Below are positions 25,190-33,943 of a stretch of 64,000 bases of DNA, piece after piece; within the stretch, counting starts at the first letter, position 1, and every line of letters starts with the position of its first letter. The translations under genes and the position numbers were made by a program. The stretch lies in contig NC_134675.1 in the NCBI RefSeq assembly GCF_030463565.1, positions 11,367,862 through 11,431,861 on the forward strand. The letters run 5' to 3'. Source of the stretch: Pelecanus crispus. Taxonomy: Eukaryota > Chordata > Aves > Pelecaniformes > Pelecanidae. The notes beneath the pieces were generated by a model, which was not told where the DNA came from, did not search any database, and was given only the letters and a program-made list of their open reading frames with translations.

Positions 25190-25427
25190 ACGCCGGAAGC
25201 GTTCCTTCCCTCCCACCTACCCCTGAAGTGTCCCCGCTCCCCCTGAGGAAGGGAATGGTACGTCCCAGCGGCAGCAGGGTGGAGGCCGCGGGGAACCGAG
25301 CATCCGGGCCCTGGAATTATTGCCAGAGGTCCCGCCCTTTTCATGAATATGCAAGTATAGGGAGGGGCGGTGGCCGGACCCGGAAGCGGCGTGACTGAGT
25401 CACTTCGGCGGTGAGTGGCCGCGGTGA

Positions 25428-25448
25428 TGAGGCAGCACCTGTGGTAGC
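25428..25448 (+). other. Short upstream ORF in the FAM219A 5' UTR
   Basis: ATG AGG CAG CAC CTG TGG TAG encodes six residues and ends 85 nt before the main ATG, in a different frame. It matters only if the transcript starts upstream of 25428, which is not shown. Confidence 0.4.
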
Positions 25449-25533
25449 ATCTGCGGTGGGTGTCGTCGTCTTTTGGCCCTTGAGGAGTCTCCCCGCGTTC
25501 GCTCTTCTTTTTTCCCGCCTCACCTCCACCACC

Positions 25534-25593
25534 ATGATGGAGGAGATAGACCGGTTCCAGGTGCCCGCTGTTCGCGCCGAGATGCAGCCGCTG
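25534..25593 (+). CDS. FAM219A: FAM219A, first coding exon (partial gene)
   Basis: The exon encodes 20 residues, MMEEIDRFQVPAVRAEMQPL, and ends CTG|GTGAGG, a good splice donor in phase 0. The tandem Met start and the MEEIDRFQVP...EMQPL pattern match the N-terminus of FAM219A as I know it from mammals, with a few substitutions after the VP. FAM219A is a small (~185 residues in human), largely disordered cytosolic protein of unknown function with a conserved C-terminal region. The start is chosen because ACCATGATGG has a reasonable Kozak context and the family starts with MM. The remaining exons were not found within the window, so intron 1 is probably longer than 38 kb. The CpG island supports this as the promoter-proximal exon. 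Confidence 0.85.
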
Positions 25594-28490
25594 GTGAGGG
25601 GCGGGTGTGGCCGTGCTGTCTCTGGGAGCTGCCGCCTCGCTAGGAGGCTGGGAGGGGTGGCGGTGGTGCGGGGGTGGCGGCGGTGCGGGGGTGGCGGCTC
25701 TGAAGTCGGGCCCGCGCGCCGCGATCGTTATGTAATGTCCGTCCCCTCAGCGCCCCTACTGAGCCCTGGGGCCGTGCCCAGTGGCGGCTGCTGTGTCATC
25801 TCGGGGCGCCCGTGGTCACGGCTGTCTGCCCGGCCTTTCCGTCGTGCTCTTTTCCTCCCCCGGTATGTCTCTGGGTGCTGTCGGTAGCAACGGCAGAAGC
25901 CGCCTGCGGGGAGGGTGGGGGCAGGCGGGCGGCAGCGGCTCTGCTCCTGTCTCGGTTGAAACATCGCTTCTCCAAATGTAGCGGCGTCCCGGAGCGCCTT
26001 AGCCTGGCTGGCGCATGGGGTGGGTGTTTCCCGCCGCCTCGGCCGGTGGGCTCCAGCGCTGGGGAGGGGAGTGCCCCGGGAGGGTGGGAAGCGGCGGTAA
26101 GACTGGAGCCCGTCCGAGAAAGGATGGCTAGCCAGAACAGCTGGAGGCGCAGAGGACTGGTGGGGGTTTAGTTCATTCTTAAAATATACGTGAGATCTGG
26201 GGGAAGAATTACGCAGTGTTTGTGTGCAGTCTGGTCTGAGAGGTGCTTCCCAAGGACGGGATACCTGCACGGGATGGGTGTTAAATACGTGTGTCTGGTG
26301 TGAGTTGTGGTATGAAGCTGCAGGATGCTCTCCGTGGCTGATTTCATAGCCGTTGCTCTTAGTGCAAAACTGCTATTAGATACTCATTTTGTGAAAAATC
26401 CAGGTGTTTTGCAAAGAAACATCTCTGTCAAATTACAGTTTTGCTCACATAAAATTCTTTATGTAAAAAAGCTATCTGTGAGGGGTTGTGTTTTGGGTTT
26501 TTTTCCCTGTGCCAGGGTATGCGTCTTTCATTTCAGGATGTTTTTTCACTTCATAGACACAATTATACTTGGTTAATGAGCTCTGAAGAAGTTGACATAA
26601 TGGTTACACTACTACATGGGACCCTGGGGAATCTTGCCAAAGAAGGAAGTGTACAGGCTTGCGGGGCTTTGCAGCTGCATAAATGGGCAGGTAGAGTGGT
26701 CCTGGGCTTTTAGTAGCTTCTGAAATGACACTTATGAAGGAAGGCTAGCTGGCTGGCAGCCATGGGAGATGCTAGATCATCACCAAGTAGTCCAAGACTT
26801 CTTATGAGCATGTAGTTGCTTTGCTGTGATGCTACAGGCTTGCTTGTGTGTGTTGTGCCACAGCTGCATTCTGCAGAACACTTGAATGTGTTTATCTGTT
26901 TAGATTTCCCATCTGGGAAAGGTTTCCTTGTGTGTTCTTTTCTGCTTACTCCAGTCTGCTTCACTCTAGCTTGAAGGCGCATTGTTATGCATAACCTGGG
27001 ACCTGTTGAAATACAGTTCCCCTTGGTATTAAAGTGAAAGCTGGATAACGGGCTGATTCTCTCAAGGTGTTGATTCCCTTTGGCACCTGGACTAAGCAAA
27101 TTCCATCTCAGCATCCGATTGTGTGAGACAGTGATATGAAATATTTGGAGAAGTGGAAAGAACTTTAATGAAATACTTGTACAGATCATTTTGGCAGCAA
27201 GTGAGGATAGGTTATTGGCAGGTTCATGTTAGCACTGAAGATACTACTGAGATTTCCAGTATATCAAACTGTACATTATTTAGACTTGATGTACTAATCC
27301 TTGTTTACTTGTTGCAGCTAGTGTTTGCAAAAAGTTAAGAACAAAATAATTGTCTTGTGAATAGAAAGACTCTCCTATGAAGGTCTACAAACTCAAATTA
27401 TCCCTTAGTGGCAAGAAAAACACTTTTCTTATGGTGGGAGTGTTGAAAAATTGTGAAAATATTTTTAGCATGGTGGTTGGTTGGCTTTTTTTTTAAGCTT
27501 CTAACCTCTGTGGTGGGGAAGAAAACTGTTCATAAAAACTGATGTAGACTTGTTGCTTCCCCTACTTGTGTGTGTGGTTTTTTGGTGTGGTTTGTTTTGT
27601 TTGGTGTTTGTGTGGTTGGTTTGTTTTTTTTTGTTTGGTCAAGCACAGGCAGCAGACATGACAAGGCTGGCCCTTTTTATTCATGTTGAGGTCAGTAGGC
27701 ATGATAGTGAGACTAGCAAGTTAGGAAAAGCTGTTGGCAGACAAAAAAAAAAGTATTTTCTAGAAACCCCATGATAATAGTAGAGGAGTGGAATTGGCAT
27801 ATGTTTGCACGGCTGTGGAGTGACCAGAACCCAAAGAGGTTGTCTGGTCCAGCCCTGCTGTCACAGGGTAGGATGGTATTCTATGCAGCTGTGATAGTAA
27901 GCTTAAGAAGTAGGTTTCCTTCCCCTCTTCAGTAGCCAAGAACTAGGAAATTTTCACAAAGGGATTTAACACTTGCATTAAAAGAATGTTCTGAACCTGT
28001 GCTTCGGGGTTTCAGTTGATTTTTTTAAGTAATGGAGTTCATAGTGAAACCTTTTGTATGTCAGGGGCTGTTGCTGTGACTGGATGTGTGGGATTCTTCT
28101 GTGCACCTGGAAATGCTGGCATTGGACTCATAAGTGGGACAGAACAAGTCTGGTACAGCACTTCCAGTGGCTCTGTCTGCTTTGTAGCTTCTGCCCTATA
28201 TCTTGCAAGTAGGGACTGGATGCTTGCAAGAATGCTTGCAGTTCAGAAGCTGGCTGGGGTTTATCATAGTAGTCTGCTTCGGTAACAAAATTCTGCCCAA
28301 TACTGCTGCTTTGTTCTATTACAGTTACCATTTCTCCCTTCCCTCCCCCCACCCCATCCCACAATTTCAAGTACAGAATAATCTTAGCATCTTGAGACTA
28401 TATTGTTTTCTGTTGTGTTGTATTTTTTTTTCCCTCTCTTCTCCCAGTGTAAAAGCTTTCAGTTCCACATGGTCTCAGGGACAGATGGGT
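25594..28490 (+). other. Probable FAM219A intron 1, proximal part
   Basis: After the splice donor the CpG-rich sequence declines into AT-rich DNA without supported exons. A T/G-rich low-complexity tract lies at 27560-27640. The intron would contain all downstream elements in the window if the next exon lies beyond 64000 (inference). Confidence 0.55.
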
Positions 28491-30562
28491 CACCTAGGTT
28501 CGAAGGGGGAAGGGGATATAACGAGGCTCGCTAGTGAGGAGCACAGGGGTGGCATGGCAACATTGGGAGTGAAATTGATAGCCCGGATCAAGTGCATCTA
28601 CACCAATGCAGGCAGCATGGGCAACAAACAGGAGGAGCAGGAAGCCCTTGTGCTGCAGGATAGCTATGACATAGTCACCATGACAGAAACATGGTGGGAC
28701 GACTCTGTCGTGGTTTAGCCCCGGCAAGCAACTAAGCACCACGCAGCTGCTTGCTCACTCCCCCTACCCTGATGGGATGGGGGAGAGAATCGGAGGAGTA
28801 AGAGTGAGAAAACTCCTGGGTTGAGATAAGAACAGTTTAATAATTGAAAGAAAGTAAAATAGTAATGATAACAACAACAATATAATAATGATGATAATAT
28901 ACAAAGCAAGTGATGCAAAATGCAATTGCTCACCACCTGCCGACCGATACCCAGACAGTTTCCCGAGCAGTGATCGCTGCTCCCTGGCCCACCCCCCCCC
29001 CAGCTTATATACTGAGCATGATGTCATATGGTATGGAATATCCCCTTTGGTCAGTTTGGATCACCTATTCTGGCTGTGCCCCCTCCCAGTTTCTTGTGCA
29101 CCTGGCAGAGCATGGGAAGCTGAAAAGTCCTTGACTAGCATAAGCAGTACTTAGCAACAACTAAAACATCGGTGTGTTATCAACGTTCTTTTCCTGCTAG
29201 CACTATGCCTGCTACTAGGAAGACAATTAACACTATTCCAGCCGAAACCCGGACAGACTCTCATGACTGGAGTGCTGCACTGGGTGGCTATAAGCTCTTC
29301 AGAAGGGATAGGCAGGGAAGGAGAGGCGGTGGGGTGGCTCTGTATGTTAGGGAGTGTTTTGACTGTATAGAGCTCGGCAGTCGTGTTGATAAGGGCGAGT
29401 GCTTATGGGTAAGGATGAGGGGGAAGGCCAGCAAGGCAGATGTCCAGCTGGGAGTCTGTTATAGACCACCCAACCAGGATGTAGAGGTAGATGAAGTGTT
29501 CCACAAGCGGCTGGCAGAAGTCTTGCAGTCGCTAGCCCTTGTTCTCGTGGGGGACTTCAACTTGCCGGACATCTGCTGGAAATACCATACAGCAGAGAGG
29601 CAACAGTCTCGGAGGTTCCTAGAGTGTGTGGAGGATAACTTTCTGATGCAGCTGGTAAGCGAGCCTACCGGGGAGGTGCCTCGCTTGACCTGCTGTTTAC
29701 TAATAGAGAAGGGCTTGTGGGAGATGTTGTGGTCGGAGGCCGTCTTGGGCTTAGCGACCACGATATGATAGAGTTCTTGATTCTGGGCGATGTAAAGAGG
29801 AGGGGCAGCAAAACTGTTACCGTGGAATTCCGGAGGGCAGACTTTGGCCTGTTCAGGACGCTGGTTGGGAAAGTCCCTTGGGAGGCAGTCCTGAAAGGCA
29901 AAGGGGTCCAGGAAGGCTGGGCCTTCTTCAAGAAGGAAGTCTTAAGGGCGCAGGAGCGGGCTGTCCCCATGTGCTGTAAGACCAACCAGCGGGGAAGACG
30001 ACCGGCCTGGCTGAATAGGGAGCTTTTGCTGGGACTCAGGGAGAAAAGGAGAGTCTACCGCCTTTGGAAGAAGGGGCGGGCAACTCAGGAAGAGTACAGG
30101 GATCTTGTTAGGTCATGCAGGGAGGAAATTAGAAAAGCAAAAGCCCAGCAAGAACTCAATCTGGCCACTGTTGTAAAAGATAATAAAAAATGTTTTTATA
30201 ATTACATCAGCAATAAAAGGAGAGCCAAGGAGAATCTCCATCCTTTGCTGGGTGTGGTGGGGAACACTGTCACCAAGGATGAGGAAAAGGCTGAGGTACT
30301 TAATGCCTTCTTTGCCTCTGTGTTTAATAGCCAGACCAGTCATCCCCAGGGTACTCAGCCCCCTGAGCTGGAAGACAGGGATGGGGAGCAGAATGGAGCC
30401 CTCATAGTCCAGGAGGAAGCAGTTAATGACCTGCTATGCCACCTGGACGCTCACAAGTCTATGGGGCCAGATGGGATCCACCCGAGAGTATTGAGGGAGC
30501 TGGCAGAGGAGCTCACCAAGCCACTTTCCATCATCTATCAGCAGTCCTGGTTAACAGGGTAG
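28491..30562 (+). pseudogene. CR1 ORF2 endonuclease and linker, interrupted
   Basis: The endonuclease is encoded at 28491-28705 and 29256-29690, with VGDFNLPDICW. A 1-base deletion near 29672 (SEPTGEVPRL against SEPTRGGASLD in the other copy) shifts the frame. Translation resumes in the second frame from 29717 with LSDHDMIEF, which retains the catalytic SDH motif. The linker runs to TAG at 30560-30562. The LTR insertion adds a further break. Confidence 0.88.
28706..29255 (-). mobile_element. Solo LTR of the ERVL-like family inside a CR1
   Basis: It runs from TGTCGTGG to CCCGGACA on plus (sense is minus). It is flanked by perfect 5-bp duplications, GACTC at 28701-28705 and at 29256-29260. It splits the CR1 endonuclease between ...TWWDDS and SHDWSAAL..., so the LTR is younger than the CR1. 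It carries a decayed CRE (TGATGTCA on plus) and a TATA box on minus. The solo form implies recombination between two proviral LTRs. Confidence 0.95.
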
Positions 30563-31974
30563 GTCCCTAATGACTGGAGGCTTGCAAATGCAATGCCCAT
30601 CTACAAGAAGGGCTGGAAGGAGGACCCGGGAAACTACAGGCCTGTCAGCCTGACCTTGGTGCCAGGGAAAGATTATGGAGAGGTTCATATTGAGGGAACT
30701 CAAAAGGCATGTGCAGGTCAACCAGGGGATCAGGCCCAGCCAGCATGGGTTCATGAAAGGCAGGTCCTGCTTGACCAACCTGACCTCCTTTTATGACCTG
30801 GTGAGCCGCCTGGTGGATGAAGGAAAGGCTGTGGATGTCATCTACCTGGACTTTAGCAAAGCCTTTGACACAGTCTCCCATAGCATTCTCCTTGGGAAGC
30901 TGGCAGCTCATGGCTTGGATGGGCGTACTCTTCGCTGGGTAAAAAAACTGTTTGGGTGGCCGAGCCCAGAGAGTAGTGGTGAATGGAGTTAAGTCCAGTT
31001 GGCGACCGGTCACGAGCAGTGTTCCCCAGGGCTCTGTTTTGGGGCCAGCCTTGTTTAATAACTTTATCAATGATCTGGATGAGGGGATTGAGTGCACCCT
31101 CAGTAAGTTTGCAGATGACACCAAGTTGGGTGGGAGTGTCGATCTGCTGGAGGGCAGGATGGCCCTGCAGAGGGACCTGGACAGGCTGGATTGATGGGCC
31201 GAGGCCAACTGTATGAGGTTTAACAAGGCTACGTGCTGGGTCCTGCACTTGGGTCACAACAACCCCATGCAGCGCTACAGGCTTGGGGAAGAGTGGCTGG
31301 AAAGCTGCCTGGCTGAAAATAACCTGGGGGTGTTGGTTGACAGCCGGCTGAACATGAGCAAGCAGTGTGCCCAGGTGGCCAAGAAGGCCAACAGTATCCT
31401 GGCTTGTATCAGGAATAGTGTGGCCAGCAGGAGCAGGGAGGTCATTGTGCCCCTGTACTCGGTGCTGGTGAGGCCGCACCTGGAATACTGTGTCCAGTTT
31501 TGGCTTCCTCAATATAAGAAAGACATTGAGGTGCTGGAGCGTGTCCAGAGAAGGGCAACGAATCTGGTGAAGGGTCTGGAGCACAGGCCTTATGAGGAGC
31601 GGCTGAGGGAACTGGGGTTGTTTAGCCTGGAGAAGAGGAGGCTGAGGGGAGACCTTATCGCTCTCTACAACTACCTGAAAGGAGGTTGTAGTGAGGTGGA
31701 TGTTGGTCTCTTCTCCCGAGTAGATAGCGATAGGACAAGAGGAAATGGCTTCAAGCTGCACCAGGGGAGATTTAGATTGGATATTAGGAAAAATTTATTC
31801 ACGGAAAGGGTAGTCAAGCATTGGAACAGGCTGCCCAGAGAGGTGGTGGAGCCACCATCCCTGGAGGTGTTCAAAAAGCGGGTAGATGTGGCAGTTTGGG
31901 ATGTGGTGTATTGGGCATGGTGGTGTTGGGTTGATGATTGGACTGATGATCCTAGAGGTCCTGTCCAACCTTAA
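30563..31974 (+). pseudogene. CR1 ORF2 reverse transcriptase, broken
   Basis: A +1 insertion lies between the PIYKKGWKEDPGNYRP segment (30593 on) and the RT start (30675). Motifs [13 protein letters not shown] and FADD are visible. An extra A in a poly-A run (30941-30947) shifts the frame again. A TGA at 31192-31194 follows LD, and the C-terminal part (31213-31974) is open. The C-terminal sequence has the LVDSRLNMS variant, unlike the copy at 11288-14545. Confidence 0.88.
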
Positions 31975-32396
31975 TGATTCCTACTTTTTGCTTTCATTAA
32001 AAATAATCCAGCCACCAAGCCAGGAAACATGAAATTATTACTCTACCCTTAACTGTTTTAGTGGTAGACTTGGTAATGTTATGTTAATGGTTGGACTGGA
32101 TGATCTTAAAGGTCTTTTCCAACCTAAACGATTCTATGATCCTATCCCATGTTGAAGGACAAAGGAGTCTGGCAGTGTTTTCCACATCCAAAGGGCTGAG
32201 GTACAAGTTTGTTTTCCAGGTGTAACCCAAGAGCTGTTGTGAACTGCTGCTAAAGCTATCAAAACCAGTTTTGAAACATCATCCCCTGCTGAAAGCAAAT
32301 AGAGAAGAGAAGGTCCCTTGCCTGGTCTGAAGTGCATACACTATGAAAAAACATTTTTTATCCTGTTTAGGCTGGAGGGTGTCCTAGGAGAGCACT

Positions 32397-32905
32397 GTTC
32401 CCACCCATAATAAATTGCTTCTCATTTTCTGGTAATATGCCCTGTTCACTGATGGGTCCTGTCGTCTTGTGGGAAAGCATCGGAGGTGGAAAGCTGCTGT
32501 ATGGAGTCCTATAAGACAAGTCGCAGAAACTGCTGAAGGAGAAGGGGAGTCGAGTCAGTTTGCAGAGGTGAAAGCCATCCAGCTGGCTTTAGATATTGCT
32601 GAAAGAGAAAAGTGGCCAGTCCTTTATCTCTATACTGACTCATGGATGGTGGCAAATGCCCTGTGGGGGTGGCTGCAGCAATGGAAGCAGAGCAACTGGC
32701 AGCGCAGGGACAAACCCATCTGGGCTGCCACACTGTGGCAAGATATTACTGCCCAGGTAGAGAACCTGGTTGTAGACGTATGTCACATAGATGCTCACAT
32801 ACCCAAGAGTGGGGCCACTGAAGAACATCAACTAGCAGGTGGATCAGGCTGCTAAGATTGAAGTGGCTCAGGTGGATCTGGACTGGCAACATCAGGGTGA
32901 ATTAC
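32397..32905 (+). pseudogene. Older ERV pol remnant, left part (RNase H)
   Basis: It begins within pol at about ATAATAAATTG and covers RNase H (FTDGSC, ESSQFAEVKAIQLALD, LYTDS) up to the spacer before integrase. A 13-nt stretch at 32419-32431 is inverted relative to the other two copies. A short deletion near 32830 shifts the frame after ATEEHQ. It ends at ATTAC, where the younger provirus inserted. The upstream pol, gag and 5' LTR are missing. Confidence 0.9.
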
Positions 32906-33476
32906 TGTCGTGGTTTAGCCCCAGCCAGCAACTAAGCACCACGCAGCCGCTCGCTCACTCCCCCTACCCCCATGGGATGGGGGAGAGAATTGGAGGAGTA
33001 AGAGTGAGAAACACTCCTGGGCTGAGATAAGAACAGTTTAATAATTGAAATAAAGTAAAATAGTAATGCTAATAGTAACAGTATAATAATGATAATAATA
33101 ATAATGATACACGAAGCAAGTGATGCACAATGCAATTGCTCACCACCCGCCGACCGATACCCAGACAGTTCCCGAGCAGCGATCGCTGCTCCCCGGCCAA
33201 CCCCCCCCAGTTTATATACTGAGCATGACGTCATACGGTATGGAATAGCCCTTTGGGCAGTTTGGATCAACTATTCTGGCTGTGCCCCCTCCCAGTTTCT
33301 TGTGCGCCTGGCAGAGCATGGGAAGCTGAAAAAGTCCTTGACTAGCATAAGCAGTACTCAGCAACAACTACAAACATCAGCCTGTTATCAACATTCTTCT
33401 CCTACTAAATCCAAAACACAGCACTATGCCTGCTGTTAGGAAGAAAATTAACTCTATCCCAGCCGAAACCAGGACA
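32906..33476 (-). mobile_element. 3' LTR of the young provirus
   Basis: 571 bp bounded by TG...CA. In sense it has an intact CRE TGACGTCA (33226-33233), then a TATA box (plus-strand TTTATATA, 33211-33218), an AAT-type microsatellite, and ATTAAA as the likely polyadenylation signal. It is identical to the 5' LTR except at 32970-32971. Confidence 0.95.
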
Positions 33477-33494
33477 GTATCCACCCCTTATTCT
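33477..33494 (-). promoter_or_regulatory. Polypurine tract of the young provirus
   Basis: The sense sequence AGAATAAGGGGTGGATAC lies directly against the 3' LTR. The same tract precedes the LTR of the older copy at 41162-41179, which supports it as the plus-strand primer site. Confidence 0.7.
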
Positions 33495-33943
33495 ATACCA
33501 TCTACGTCATGCACAGGCCCTCCCCTTTCCAATGTGTTCCAATTAATCACCACCCCTTTCCCTATCTTGATATACACACAGATATCATTCCCTTCGTCTA
33601 TGGCCCATCCCTCTAAAATGTCCATTGAGTTCATTTAGCCCATGACTTTGGGTTCCATCTGTCATCACAGTCTTTCAGAGCAGGACAGGTGGTGTGCAGT
33701 GTTGGACTGTTGCATGCTGAAGTCAGTTCTCATTCCAACATGGTTTCATCAAAGTTCATTTTCCTTAGGCTGGGCAATTCTTACTGCAATACCATTGATG
33801 CGGCATATAGCAATCATAATATATAGTATTATATACTTAATATTAACCTACTATATTATTATATTAACATGCAGTTAAGAGATAACATATAGTTAAGAGA
33901 TAACATACAGTATTATAAAGCAATTAATATTATACAATTCAGT
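33495..33943 (-). other. Proviral 3' untranslated region
   Basis: About 450 bp between the pol stop and the polypurine tract, with no env-like ORF. It includes an AT-rich part (33800-33935) with near-repeats of AGTTAAGAGATAACATA. The older copy has a related but differently expanded AT-rich array at 40690-40840. Confidence 0.75.

Larger units (their letters stand above)
24880..26130. promoter_or_regulatory. CpG island and probable promoter region
   Basis: GC- and CpG-rich sequence contrasting sharply with the AT-rich surroundings. It contains CRE (24981-24988), three CCGGAAG ETS-type motifs (25160-25166, 25193-25199, 25380-25386), an RFX half-site (25182-25189), an AP-1-type TGAGTCA (25396-25402) and the FAM219A first coding exon. 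No TATA box is evident, as is usual for CpG-island promoters. The transcription start is not determined. Confidence 0.85.
28491..32145 (+). mobile_element. Long CR1 LINE with composite 3' end, interrupted by a solo LTR
   Basis: CR1 homology starts at CTAGGTTCGAAGGGGG (about 28491), close to the ORF1/ORF2 boundary. It runs through endonuclease and RT to the ORF2 end near 31900. After the CR1 3' UTR (to about 31975) comes a ~70-bp non-CR1 linker and then a second CR1 3' terminus ending GATTCTATGATCC (32145). An LTR sits at 28706-29255 with duplicated GACTC. The 5' half resembles the CR1 at 11288-14545 and the 3' part resembles that at 23094-24001. Confidence 0.92.

Noticed and set aside
25728..26270. 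180-codon minus-strand ORF in the CpG island
   Set aside because: Long ORFs are expected by chance in GC-rich DNA. There is no recognisable domain and it overlaps presumed intron.
33477..33943. A possible env gene in the provirus
   Set aside because: The interval after pol has no ORF with signal peptide, fusion peptide or transmembrane pattern and is only ~470 bp.
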